This document shows, in pieces, positions 35,134 through 43,843 of a DNA stretch of 64,000 nt (position 1 is the first letter of the stretch; each line of letters starts with the position of its first letter). The translations under genes were made by a program, and so were the position numbers. Origin of the DNA: Leuconostoc suionicum (GTDB taxonomy: Bacteria > Bacillota > Bacilli > Lactobacillales > Lactobacillaceae); contig NZ_CP015247.1 in NCBI RefSeq assembly GCF_001891125.1, positions 1,568,501 through 1,632,500 on the forward strand. The letters run 5' to 3'. The notes beneath the pieces are model-generated. The model worked only from the letters and a program-made list of their open reading frames with translations. It ran no database searches and was not told the DNA's origin.

Positions 35134-35898
35134 TTTCACCCCTTTCTCCACCAAATGCAGTAGCTACTTTGCTATACAACTCAATTCGCTTTTGCTTGAC
35201 AGTTTGTGCCTCTTCTGGCTTGTATGCCTGTTCGAGTAAGCGCTCCTCTTTAGCGCGATCAAATACCTTTTTAAATTTAGGTTTCTTTGCATTACTAAAA
35301 TATCCGATATTTGCGGCTAATACAGCTAAGCGTTCACGTTCGTCAATGTTAGCCATTTGAACGCCTTTAATTACCGCATCCAACTCCCATCGATATAAGC
35401 TTAAGACCCAATCAATATCAAATATCCCGAATCTTGCACATGTCTCGATTAGAGATTGTCGTTCAGCAATTTCAGAATACGTTCGATGGCCGCCACTTGT
35501 TGCTCTACCTTTTCTGTTTGTATCTTCTTCTTCAGATTCGGAAGGGCTTCCTCGATGTTCTCCTTCTGCGTGATGATTGACTTCTTGAAAAAACCGCTAT
35601 TTTTCAACTCATCCTTCAATTCGTCTAGCGTTTCATCAATCTTTTCACCTTCTTCAGTGATTTCATCAACCGCAGTAAATATGTCATCTTCCGATGCTTT
35701 ACCGACATTTCCAGCAACTTTAATAATGTCAACAATTACTGATGTGTCACCCATCAGGATACGAGTAAATAGATTTGTGGCACCGTCTCCTAGGTTGTTC
35801 CCGTTGTCATCAACGTTGCTAAAATCTCGATTAGCATTAAACAAGGCCTTAAAATTGAATTTCAAAGTTGATGTGTTTTTACCGATTGTTACTTCCAT
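35120..35898 (-). CDS. Tail assembly chaperone, -1 frameshift product (gpGT type)
   Basis: The frame downstream of the chaperone is open from the slippery site to 35120 in the -1 frame and has no SD start of its own. At 35593-35587 (minus) the zero frame reads GGT TTT TTC, giving the heptamer T TTT TTC. After a -1 slip the protein continues QEVNHHAEGEHRGSP and ends RGENGNI: 104 + 155 = 259 aa. Acidic linker followed by a helical T domain (LIETCARFGIFDIDWVL) is exactly the gpGT design that loads the tape measure protein. Frameshift efficiency cannot be read from sequence. Confidence 0.78.
35449..35898 (-). CDS. Tail assembly chaperone, zero-frame product (gpG type)
   Basis: 149 aa. MEVTIGKNTSTLKFNFKALFNANRDF is the chaperone N-terminus, and the C-terminal part is helical and acidic. 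It lies between the major tail protein and the tape measure genes, as always for gpG. Residues F103-F104 sit on the slippery site used for the longer form. Confidence 0.85.
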   Translation of the reverse strand: MEVTIGKNTSTLKFNFKALFNANRDFSNVDDNGNNLGDGATNLFTRILMGDTSVIVDIIKVAGNVGKASEDDIFTAVDEITEEGEKIDETLDELKDELKNSGFFKKSIITQKENIEEALPNLKKKIQTEKVEQQVAAIERILKLLNDNL

Positions 35899-35928
35899 GA
35901 TTTAATCCTCTTTCAATTGTTATGTAGA

Positions 35929-35940
35929 GGGCATATGCCC
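35929..35940. repeat. 12-bp palindrome after the major tail protein gene
   Basis: GGGCATATGCCC directly follows the major tail protein stop. It can form a small hairpin in the transcript and may stabilise or separate the abundant tail-protein mRNA from the chaperone message. Confidence 0.45.
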
Positions 35941-36537
35941 TTATTGTCCTAAGTCGTCAGATCCAAAATCGCCAGTAGTTTCACCTGGGCGTTCGAATTT
36001 GGCTAACTCTTCCAATGCTGATAATTGTTCATCAGTCAATGGGAATGTGCCGTCGGTCAATTTACCGATGATATTTAATGTGTAGTCAGCACTAACTAAA
36101 TCGTCCCCATCATCAATATCGAGACTATCGACTACTCCATAGCCAAACATTGCGGGAAATGCTTGATGGGTTTGTGCTGGTTCGGCGTCGTCTTGCTCTT
36201 GTATAGCGAAGCGTTTATCTACGTTGACCCGCCAAACTTTCACTTGGTGTCCGTTGTGTTTTGCATCTTTGATAATGTCGATTGCCTTGTCACCAGGCAC
36301 AACGTATGTTGACAATTCAATAGAATCTTCATTAGTTGAAGGCATAACAACTCGTCCAAACTTTGTTTGTTCATCAATTGAGTCGCCTTCAATACTTGTT
36401 GATCCATCTGTTTGTGCTGCAGGTAAAATTGCTTTACTTCCAACCGCTGCGCTCGTTGCTTGAATGAAGTACCAAATCTTTTTACCTAATGTGGGCGTGC
36501 CTTTTGTTGTTTCAACACCATTATCTACATATGCCAT
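35941..36537 (-). CDS. Major tail protein
   Basis: 198 aa, lactic siphophage major tail tube family: TPTLGKKIWYFIQATSAAVGSKAI at the start, GDKAIDIIKDAKHNGHQVKVWRVNVD in the middle, and SADYTLNIIGKLTDGTFPLT near the end. Order relative to tail terminator and chaperone supports it. No Ig-like extension is seen downstream. Confidence 0.85.
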   Translation of the reverse strand: MAYVDNGVETTKGTPTLGKKIWYFIQATSAAVGSKAILPAAQTDGSTSIEGDSIDEQTKFGRVVMPSTNEDSIELSTYVVPGDKAIDIIKDAKHNGHQVKVWRVNVDKRFAIQEQDDAEPAQTHQAFPAMFGYGVVDSLDIDDGDDLVSADYTLNIIGKLTDGTFPLTDEQLSALEELAKFERPGETTGDFGSDDLGQ

Positions 36538-36550
36538 GTATATATCTCCT

Positions 36551-36916
36551 TTAAATAATTGCTGTCACAATAAAAATCACATGATAGACATCTCGTCCTA
36601 CCGAATCATCGGTAATGGTATTCGAGGTCACTCGTGTGATTTGTGGTGTGGCTTGTTTAATTCGTAATTTAACGCTGTAAATTGATTCTTCCAGCGCCGA
36701 TCTACTGTCAATTGAGTAGAATAGATCAATTTGTAAATCTGTTGTAAGTACCTCATAACCATTCTTTCCAGAGGGTGCGTCATCATCAAAGTGAGTACCA
36801 ATCACAATGAATGGTTCAGGTACTGTTGCATCAGGTAGTCGTGATTTAACTGGAATGTCGCCAGCTTTAAGACTGTCACGGATACTATTTATCAACGTAT
36901 TCATTGGTGATGTCAT
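36551..36916 (-). CDS. Tail terminator-like protein
   Basis: 121 aa. MNTLINSIRDSLKAGDIPVKSRLP...FIVIGTHFDDDAPSGKNGYEVLTTDLQIDLFY has the pattern of DUF3168-like tail completion proteins, and it lies immediately before the major tail protein. It overlaps the gp10-like gene by 4 bp. SD GGAGGG. Confidence 0.72.
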   Translation of the reverse strand: MTSPMNTLINSIRDSLKAGDIPVKSRLPDATVPEPFIVIGTHFDDDAPSGKNGYEVLTTDLQIDLFYSIDSRSALEESIYSVKLRIKQATPQITRVTSNTITDDSVGRDVYHVIFIVTAII

Positions 36917-37275
36917 CTAAGCCCTCCTTTCAGCAAGTTTTGAATCTTTTGAAATAGAAACGGTGACTCCTGTTTCACGGCTGGTCGCATAAATGATTTG
37001 CCTGCCATCTTACGCGTACCAAATTCCTGATAAACAGAATATTCAGCACTTGAGGTAACATCTGCACTTAACATTCCGGTTTTTTCAGAAGCAATGTGTT
37101 GCTTCAAATACCCGGTGTCGACAGGGGCGTAACTTTTAGCTCTTTTTTCAACACGGTTGGCAGTATTTAGAATAATATTTCCGGCCTCTCGCTGAATAAT
37201 TGATGGCTGCCTATTAAACTTTTTTATCAAGTCGTCAGCACCATCAAATGTGATTGTCATTTTTGATTTAGCCAT
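36913..37275 (-). CDS. HK97 gp10-like head-tail joining protein
   Basis: 120 aa. AKSYAPVDTGYLKQHI and EYSVYQEFGTRKMAGKSFMRPA are the diagnostic HK97 gp10 family motifs (neck/tail completion). Overlaps the tail terminator gene by 4 bp. Confidence 0.87.
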   Translation of the reverse strand: MAKSKMTITFDGADDLIKKFNRQPSIIQREAGNIILNTANRVEKRAKSYAPVDTGYLKQHIASEKTGMLSADVTSSAEYSVYQEFGTRKMAGKSFMRPAVKQESPFLFQKIQNLLKGGLR

Positions 37276-37276
37276 A

Positions 37277-37567
37277 TTACACCGAACCTATAATCACCAC
37301 AGTGTTATGTCTTGCTTGTATAACCGCCTGTGGCTTTCTCTGAACTTCTTTATAGACAACATAATCAACTTGTTCAACTTTATTTTTAAAGTGAATAGCA
37401 AGTGCATTAGAGTCATATTTACCAAATACACCCATATTCATTGCTTGTGATACTCCAGTAATTCGGCACGGCAACCAATCTGATGTAATCAGCTTAACTT
37501 CGTCGTCCCAGCCGTTATTATCCACTTTCTGATTGGTAATGATTTTAACGCGGTCATTGTATCTCAT
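37277..37567 (-). CDS. Head-closure / minor capsid protein
   Basis: 96 aa, beta-rich. MRYNDRVKIITNQKVDNNGWDDEVKLI resembles phage head-tail adaptor/minor capsid proteins. Fits the connector-closure-completion-terminator order of this cluster. Confidence 0.72.
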   Translation of the reverse strand: MRYNDRVKIITNQKVDNNGWDDEVKLITSDWLPCRITGVSQAMNMGVFGKYDSNALAIHFKNKVEQVDYVVYKEVQRKPQAVIQARHNTVVIIGSV

Positions 37568-37914
37568 CAGACAAACCTCGCTATGCCGTTGCCACCCTTT
37601 TTCTTGCGATACTTGGATAGATAAACAGCATAATCAGCCACATCATCATCAGACCACGTAGCCGTCACGTCACTCTCACCAGATGACTTTTTACCCTCGT
37701 CACCAATACGGTTAAAGCGTCTGATTGTGATTTCGCGCAACAACCATGACATCTCATTAGGAAACGTTGTAGCGTTGTTTCCATCTTGATTGATGTAGCT
37801 TAGCAGCCGAGCTTCACTATCTTCCAACAGCAGATTTAATAAATCATCTTGCTTGTTGTCTGTGATTGAAACAAGCAGTTTGACTTTAGTTAAATTATTA
37901 GTTTCATCTGCCAT
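37567..37914 (-). CDS. Head-tail connector (gp6/gp15-like)
   Basis: 115 aa, helical. LTKVKLLVSITDNKQDDLLNLLLEDSEARLLSYIN is typical of phage_connect/gp6 adaptors, which bind under the portal. SD AAGGAGGAG; its start follows the region of the capsid HeH extension. Confidence 0.83.
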   Translation of the reverse strand: MADETNNLTKVKLLVSITDNKQDDLLNLLLEDSEARLLSYINQDGNNATTFPNEMSWLLREITIRRFNRIGDEGKKSSGESDVTATWSDDDVADYAVYLSKYRKKKGGNGIARFV

Positions 37915-37952
37915 AGCTCCTCCTTAACAGGCTTCACACCCTATTCGACAGA

Positions 37953-38111
37953 TTAAGCGTCTGTGTCGTTGACTAATGCTAATAAGTCAGCCTTTACAGC
38001 GCTTGATGAATAAGATACACCATGTGCATCTAACCACGCCTTGATTTCAGCCACTGTATTATCATCGGTTGGTTTAGCTGGCGTTTCATCAGCCGTGTTA
38101 TTCGCCTGTAC
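37953..38111 (-). other. HeH-domain extension of the capsid, +1 frame
   Basis: After capsid codon P291 (CCC, 38115-38113) the +1 frame reads VQANNTADETPAKPTDDNTV and then AEIKAWLDAHGVSYSSSAVK..LLALVND, a HeH/LEM-like helix-extension-helix fold common at the ends of phage capsid and neck proteins. There is no ATG, GTG or TTG with an SD that could start it separately. A +1 slip on CCC-A would give a 343-aa capsid (291 + 52). Listeria phage PSA uses +1 recoding at a proline codon in its capsid. An indel splitting an older longer gene is the alternative. Confidence 0.6.
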
Positions 38112-38985
38112 TGGGCGCTGCAGCTGCAATAGTTGCTTCGACAACACCATCTGGAATTTCAGTAAATAGCTTGAATGCACCAGTAAATACTGATTCCAAC
38201 GTCAAGTTAGATACAGTCTTGTCAGAAACAACGGCCAACAAACCTGTTTCATCTGTGTAATCAACAAATGAACCTTTCAGTGGTGAATTAGCCATGTCAA
38301 GGTATGCCAAGACAATGTTATCCACGGCGGTAGTATATACCTTACCTTGTGGAATTGAGCCCAAAGCAATAACGCGATCAGCTCCGATAAAGTTTTGCAA
38401 CAACGTCATACCATAAGCGTTCGAGGCGTCTGCTTGAACGGGCTTTCCAGATAAGAAATTAGCAACGTCCATTGGATTAACAAACGATACAAATGATTGA
38501 CCTTCGAATTCTGGCACCAGTTGCAACTTTCCCCATGATTGAGACAAAGCGATTTGCAAATCAGTGGCCGAAATCTTTGTATTGGTAGTTCCCAAGAAAG
38601 AAACAAAATCAGTCTTAACGCCTGATTGAATTTCACGCATCAAACGTTTGTCTGATTGGTCAATAGCAATATTTGCACCGTGACGTGCCACAGCTTCGGC
38701 AGAAACAGCACGGCGCTTCTTCAACCATTCAACCTTAACAGTACGGTCAAGCGCACGAGTTACCTTTGACAAAGGAATTGTTTCACCCTCACCAACCGTT
38801 GCTGCCGTGTCCATATCAACAGCCCACTTGTACAAATTGATTTGCATATCAGCCGTCATTGGTTCTTTGCGAGTTACACCCAAAAGAGTTAATAGATCAT
38901 TGATTGATGTTCCAAATTTGTTAACGAAGTCAATTGACTTAATCGTCCCCAAATCAGCCATCACGTTTAAATTATTTTCAGCCAT
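38098..38985 (-). CDS. Major capsid protein, HK97 type
   Basis: 295 aa. The N-terminus has NLNVMADLGTIKSIDFVNKFGTSINDLLTLLGV, and the body has the E-loop and P-domain pattern of N4-gp56/HK97-like capsids (IPLSKVTRALDRTVKVEWLKKRRAVSAEAVARHG). It follows the scaffold gene. The stop is followed in the +1 frame by a HeH domain (see separate entry). Confidence 0.87.
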   Translation of the reverse strand: MAENNLNVMADLGTIKSIDFVNKFGTSINDLLTLLGVTRKEPMTADMQINLYKWAVDMDTAATVGEGETIPLSKVTRALDRTVKVEWLKKRRAVSAEAVARHGANIAIDQSDKRLMREIQSGVKTDFVSFLGTTNTKISATDLQIALSQSWGKLQLVPEFEGQSFVSFVNPMDVANFLSGKPVQADASNAYGMTLLQNFIGADRVIALGSIPQGKVYTTAVDNIVLAYLDMANSPLKGSFVDYTDETGLLAVVSDKTVSNLTLESVFTGAFKLFTEIPDGVVEATIAAAAPSTGE

Positions 38986-38999
38986 GCTTGTAGTTCTCC

Positions 39000-39617
39000 T
39001 TATTTAAATAAATTAATGTTCTCGGCAATTAGTCTCTGGCGTTCAACCGTGTCGGCTACTTTCAAAATTTCACTTTTGGTTAACGCTCCAGTCCGACCAC
39101 CTGCTTTTGGATTGTTGCCTTTAAGCTTTTCATTGACAGCAGCTTCAATAGCCTTGTCAAATTCTGCTTTAATGGCACCGATATTATTTTTTGTTGTTTC
39201 AGCGTCTTCTGATAGCACCATATCAACAAACGAATCAGGCAGACCGCTTTCTTCAAGCTGGTGTTTAGCCTCATAGCGATACTCGCGCATGTTAAGCTCT
39301 TTTTCACGCTTATCCAATGTTTCTTGCTTAGCCTTGTCTTCTGCTTCCTTACGTTCAGCAGCAGACATCTTAGCAAGTTTTTCAGCATTACTAATTTCTG
39401 TTTGCTTTTCCTCGTCCCACTTTGCTTTAGCAGTCTGCAAAGCATTGGCGATACGCTTATCAACTTCGGAATCAAATTCCTTTGGCGTAAACGTCAACTT
39501 GTCATCATATACTTCTTTATCGTTTGCTTGTGATTCAGGTAATGTACCGTCTGGTTTTCCACCTTTTTGAGCATTAACATTATCTTGCATTGTTGGTGTT
39601 GTCACTTCATCAGCCAT
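39000..39617 (-). CDS. Capsid scaffolding protein (DUF4355)
   Basis: 205 aa, mostly coiled coil (WDEEKQTEISNAEKLAKMSAAERKEAEDKAKQE), with the DUF4355 C-terminal block RTGALTKSEILKVADTVERQRLIAENINLF. Scaffold directly before the capsid gene is the normal order. SD CAGGAG. Confidence 0.87.
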   Translation of the reverse strand: MADEVTTPTMQDNVNAQKGGKPDGTLPESQANDKEVYDDKLTFTPKEFDSEVDKRIANALQTAKAKWDEEKQTEISNAEKLAKMSAAERKEAEDKAKQETLDKREKELNMREYRYEAKHQLEESGLPDSFVDMVLSEDAETTKNNIGAIKAEFDKAIEAAVNEKLKGNNPKAGGRTGALTKSEILKVADTVERQRLIAENINLFK

Positions 39618-39638
39618 ATTAAATTCTCCTGTATTTTT

Positions 39639-39721
39639 AGCCCATACACACTGTTATTACTATAATGTCCCGTGCACACAGCTAAGCCCACACACAACGT
39701 TCATAACAGCCCATACACACT
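39639..39721. repeat. Direct repeats upstream of the scaffold gene
   Basis: AGCCCATACACACT occurs at 39639-39652 and 39708-39721, with a degenerate AGCCCACACACA at 39685-39696. They occupy most of the gap between the DUF6275-like gene and the scaffold gene. A protein-binding or promoter array is possible; no ORF is present. Confidence 0.6.
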
Positions 39722-39781
39722 TATTTGAATAGATTTAACGACGTGTTCAGGTCAAAATAAAAACACCAACTTTCGTCAGTG

Positions 39782-40024
39782 TTATAAATCAACTTTGATG
39801 GCTTCATTAGAGGCCTTTTTGTAAGTGTCCAAGTAAAGCTCACCCTTATCACCGTTATAGGTCGCTTCATAGTAAAGTCCATTTGCTTGTGGAACATCAC
39901 TCGAAAATAGCCCTTTGATGTTCTGCAATGTCTTGCACTGCCAGACCATATAGACCTCTTCTTTTTTGCATGCCAACTGTTTTGCAATTTCATCTTCAAC
40001 AAAACTCATAAAACTTTTATCCAT
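39782..40024 (-). CDS. DUF6275-like phage protein
   Basis: 80 aa. VYMVWQCKTLQNIKGLFSSDVPQANGLYYEATYNGDKGELYLDTYKK closely follows the DUF6275 pattern found in lactic phage morphogenesis clusters. Function unknown. SD AAAGGAG. Confidence 0.8.
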   Translation of the reverse strand: MDKSFMSFVEDEIAKQLACKKEEVYMVWQCKTLQNIKGLFSSDVPQANGLYYEATYNGDKGELYLDTYKKASNEAIKVDL

Positions 40025-40036
40025 TTTTATCTCCTT

Positions 40037-40993
40037 TTAAAAATCCCAATCCATATCCGGTAAACCATCTACCGTGTCTGAATCGAGATATTTATTGTAT
40101 TTAGTTAAATCACTTGTCGCCGGTACGATTGTACTTCGACAGTTAGGGTGCATTGCTGGTGCATTTGTTCCTGGTAAAAATTCACTGATTGGAAATGTTT
40201 GACCATTTAATTCACGACATATAGATGATGTTCGATTATCCATAACAGCCACAAACTCATATTCTTTAACGCCCATATTATCGTATCGCTTGGCAGTTGA
40301 AGCGTTAGCAACATAAGTTGATTCAGTTCTTACTAACCGTTCTGTGTTTGGTTTAGTACCACCAAATGTATCACGCAATTTCTTAGCTGTGACACGTGGA
40401 TTAGTGCCGTTAATAGCTGCCTTAACTAGCTCATCTTTCAACTTGTTAGCCAGAACATCATTATCACGCCATATTCTTTGCGAATAACTAGCACCGCTCC
40501 ATTCCATTTGTAGGATTGATTCAATCTCACGTTCATTCAGTGTTTTGATTGCATTACCAACCGACAAAGCGCTGTATATATATGCACTTTCTTTAGCTAG
40601 ATACGCGGTAAACGCCTCTGATTGAGCGTTGCTAGCCTGTAATATCCTAAAATCAATCTCTAGCTTCAAAAGTTCTAATCGACTAATCTTAGATGTCATG
40701 TACTGAGCGTTCAATCGTTTTAATAGCTCTGGATTGTCCTTGTTTGACTTTCGATAGGCATTTGCACGTTTCACATAGTCGTCAAGGTCAACAGCTCTCA
40801 CACGTTTCCTAGCTTCATCATACGAGATTGTATTCTTATCTGCATACTTCTCATAGAAATCATCTATCTTACGTGAGACATCATCAGACGCAGCTTGATA
40901 TTCTTTCAACACAGCATTAGTCAGCTCCGTGTCTTTAACATCTAGCAAATCCATAATTGCCTTTGTGCGCTTTTCCCAATAATTATCGGCCAT
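40037..40993 (-). CDS. Phage head morphogenesis protein (SPP1 gp7/Mu F family)
   Basis: 318 aa. The conserved C-terminal block RLVRTESTYVANASTAKRYDNMGVKEYEFVAVMDNRTSSICRELNGQTFP...HPNCRST identifies the minor head protein domain. It overlaps the portal gene by 11 bp. Such proteins assist assembly or DNA ejection. Confidence 0.9.
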   Translation of the reverse strand: MADNYWEKRTKAIMDLLDVKDTELTNAVLKEYQAASDDVSRKIDDFYEKYADKNTISYDEARKRVRAVDLDDYVKRANAYRKSNKDNPELLKRLNAQYMTSKISRLELLKLEIDFRILQASNAQSEAFTAYLAKESAYIYSALSVGNAIKTLNEREIESILQMEWSGASYSQRIWRDNDVLANKLKDELVKAAINGTNPRVTAKKLRDTFGGTKPNTERLVRTESTYVANASTAKRYDNMGVKEYEFVAVMDNRTSSICRELNGQTFPISEFLPGTNAPAMHPNCRSTIVPATSDLTKYNKYLDSDTVDGLPDMDWDF

Positions 40994-42557
40994 TTACACC
41001 ACCATCATCAGGTTTTAACTGTGCGTAACCAGTTTGCGTTTGAAAGTTATTAGCCTCTTGTTGTTTTTCATCAGACAACCGTTTCATTTCTGTATCAGCA
41101 TCAACACCGGTAAATGTCTCAAGTAGCGAGAATAATGTCTCTTCACTGATAACCCCATATAGCTGTTTAAGCTGCGAGACACGTTCTTCATCATTCTGTG
41201 GCACGTTTGGTGTGAACTTAACTTGAATGTCGTTAATCAAGTCATACAAGCCCTCTTGCTTGCCTGTTGTTGATACGCTGTTCTTGATAGCCCACACATT
41301 ACCAAGCAAACGCAAACGGCGCATAATTCCACGCGTCATCAGACGTTCTTTGGTCTTGCGCAGATTGTCATTGCCCATAAGCTTGTACTTCATAGCTTCA
41401 CCGGACTGTGTACCAGCAAAGTTCTGGTCATTAGTATCTGGTGTAAACGTGAAACGTAGGATATCATCAACTAGCCGCTTCTTGTACGCTTCAGCTCCGG
41501 TTGAATCATAAGTCTTGGTCAAATAGAAAGCATTTGGATTGGGTCCGTCTGGATCACTATTGTTATCCATTATCAGCATTCGAGCTTTTTTCATATCCTC
41601 AAATACAGATGTACTAGAATTTACTGTCAGTATCGGTTTACCAAAATCATCAAGCAGCGGTTTGCCATCGGCGTCTAATTGATACTCCGGCTCTGCTGTT
41701 CCAGTTACTGGATTACCAATTAACACTAGGTAGGCGTCGTTCATATCTTGCTGAAAGTTAGCTAGTTCTGACTGTGATAGGTCATAGGCATCAATTCCAT
41801 CTAGTACGCTTTCAAAGTCACCCAATCGTTCCTCGTTATTCTTATACTCGTTGATTGGCACACCATTATAAGCATGTTCGTCAACGTCAACAAACGTCAT
41901 GCTGCTAAACGAAGATGATTCAGACTTATAGTAATATATCTTGTCTGCTGTATAGACTTCCACGAAGCTATTTGTATCGCTTTCGCTATAACTGATTTGA
42001 TAAAAGCGCACACCGAACAATGAATTAGCAGCAATCGTGTCATCATAAACGACAAATGTTTGCTCTGGTTCAAGTTTAGTAATGCGCTCTTGTGCATTTG
42101 TATCTGAATAAACCAGCTCATATGCACGTCCGTATATACTCAAATCTGTTTCGAGCAATCCGTCATGATAATCAGCACCGTTTTGCTTTGAAAATTCGTT
42201 AATCTTATCAAGCAAGTTTTCACTATCGCTGTCATAAGTAATTGGATTGCCTAACATATAACCTTGCATAAACACGGTAATGTACTTAGCCCAATCACTA
42301 GCAATACGATTGTCAGCGCGGTCTTTGTCTCGTCCTGTGTCACGATACTTAATGTTGTTGTCAGCTAGATAATAACGCTTCAACTCTTGCAAACGTGGTA
42401 ACTGCCTAGATTGAAATGACGTGATGTAATCATTGACCTTTTCAATAAATCCAGTCGAACCCATGTCAACAATATTTTCAAAGTCGTTAGCCGACATTTT
42501 AAACACTTCATTTGCTTGCGGTCCAAACCTTGTTTTAGTTAAAAAATCTATTGTCAT
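40983..42557 (-). CDS. Portal protein (SPP1 gp6-like)
   Basis: 524 aa. RQLPRLQELKRYYLADNNIKYRD and DWAKYITVFMQGYMLGNPITY lie in the N-terminal region; the helical C-terminal crown ends TQTGYAQLKPDDGG. Portals form the dodecameric DNA channel. Located between terL and the head morphogenesis gene. Confidence 0.92.
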   Translation of the reverse strand: MTIDFLTKTRFGPQANEVFKMSANDFENIVDMGSTGFIEKVNDYITSFQSRQLPRLQELKRYYLADNNIKYRDTGRDKDRADNRIASDWAKYITVFMQGYMLGNPITYDSDSENLLDKINEFSKQNGADYHDGLLETDLSIYGRAYELVYSDTNAQERITKLEPEQTFVVYDDTIAANSLFGVRFYQISYSESDTNSFVEVYTADKIYYYKSESSSFSSMTFVDVDEHAYNGVPINEYKNNEERLGDFESVLDGIDAYDLSQSELANFQQDMNDAYLVLIGNPVTGTAEPEYQLDADGKPLLDDFGKPILTVNSSTSVFEDMKKARMLIMDNNSDPDGPNPNAFYLTKTYDSTGAEAYKKRLVDDILRFTFTPDTNDQNFAGTQSGEAMKYKLMGNDNLRKTKERLMTRGIMRRLRLLGNVWAIKNSVSTTGKQEGLYDLINDIQVKFTPNVPQNDEERVSQLKQLYGVISEETLFSLLETFTGVDADTEMKRLSDEKQQEANNFQTQTGYAQLKPDDGGVNGR

Positions 42558-42559
42558 AA

Positions 42560-43843
42560 TTACCTTCCTAATCCTAATTGCTTAAATGCTTCCATGCGAT
42601 CAGTGGTGCTCTTTCTAGTCATGATTAATGGCTCTGCTGCGTATCTCATGGCGTCCATCAAGTGGTTATTTTTATCGACAGCCTTACCAACCCAACCGCC
42701 CTCTTTGTCGGTATCATAAACATACGAATTAAGTTCTTCTATGGTGTGTTCAAGCGCTGGCAATACATGTATTTTGAAGTCTTGTAAATAAGTAACACCA
42801 AACATAATTTCATACTTGTGTGCACGTTTCATGCCTGATATACCTTTGTTTTTCAACTCTTGTATCATGCGGTCACCACCGTTAGCATAATCAGCTCTAA
42901 TATCACCTTGTTGATAGCCATGAACGTAGAGCCATCTAAATATTTCATCAGTTAGCATGTGCTGCTTATACATTTCTTTGTAGATATAAACATCTTTTGT
43001 CCTGCTATTGATTGCATACTCGATAAATGCAGTAGGGTCTGGTCCATATCCCCAATCCATTCCACGTACAATACGAGCGTCTTTAACAACTTCTCTAACG
43101 TCAAACTTCTCAACAATAGTGTTTTCATATATCAGACCTTCTGCAACGCCCCACTCGCCATCAACAGCAACTCTTGCACGTCTCGGATTGCGTTCCTTCA
43201 TCTCTAAAAGACGATTAACGTAGTCTTCATCAAGGAATGGATTGTCTTTGTAGGTGGTTGTTATGGCTAATGAGTTATCAACCCTAGTATCTTCATCAAA
43301 GAATTTAGGTTTCAACCAATGACGTTCGTTCCAGGGATTAAATGTCAATATGGTTTGATAAAAGCCGTCTGGATCATCAATCACACCACGCATAGATTCA
43401 TCAACCGTTTCAAATGATTCTTCTAACTCCATTTGATAGGCTTCTTCAACCCATAAGCGACACAAGTTACCAGTCTCAACAGATATTGACGTGATAGACA
43501 GTGGTTTATCAGCACCGCGGAACAGTATCTTTTGTCCTGTTGGTTTATACGTTATTTCAGGCAGTGAGCCATTGAATTGAAAAAGGCTACCAACGCCCAT
43601 GCGATTAGCAACCTTTTGTAATAATGTGAATGTTGATTGTCTGTTAGTGTTTGCGTATCGTCTCAATACAAGCCAGTTCACGTATGGTTTTGTCACAATA
43701 TCAAGAATGACCTTTGTGGCTACACCCTCACTCTTACCGCTACCACGGCTACCTTTGTAGGCAATATAGCGTGCTTTACTGTTAAACAAAGGTGCATAAG
43801 CTTTGCTGACCATTTTAGGTAGATTCCAATTGATTGTAGGCAT
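42560..43843 (-). CDS. terL: Terminase large subunit (PBSX family)
   Basis: 427 aa. ATPase domain with Walker A KGSRGSGKSEG (30-40) and Walker B LCRLWVEEAYQM; nuclease domain with GMDWGYGPDPTAF and the final DKNNHLMDAMRYAAE. It packages DNA into the prohead. Its start overlaps the terS stop by 1 bp. Confidence 0.94.
   Translation of the reverse strand: MPTINWNLPKMVSKAYAPLFNSKARYIAYKGSRGSGKSEGVATKVILDIVTKPYVNWLVLRRYANTNRQSTFTLLQKVANRMGVGSLFQFNGSLPEITYKPTGQKILFRGADKPLSITSISVETGNLCRLWVEEAYQMELEESFETVDESMRGVIDDPDGFYQTILTFNPWNERHWLKPKFFDEDTRVDNSLAITTTYKDNPFLDEDYVNRLLEMKERNPRRARVAVDGEWGVAEGLIYENTIVEKFDVREVVKDARIVRGMDWGYGPDPTAFIEYAINSRTKDVYIYKEMYKQHMLTDEIFRWLYVHGYQQGDIRADYANGGDRMIQELKNKGISGMKRAHKYEIMFGVTYLQDFKIHVLPALEHTIEELNSYVYDTDKEGGWVGKAVDKNNHLMDAMRYAAEPLIMTRKSTTDRMEAFKQLGLGR

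Noticed and set aside
37953-38180. Independent 75-aa gene for the HeH domain
   Set aside because: The proposed ATG lies inside the capsid gene without SD and its first 20 residues look out of frame; the +1 extension explains the data better.
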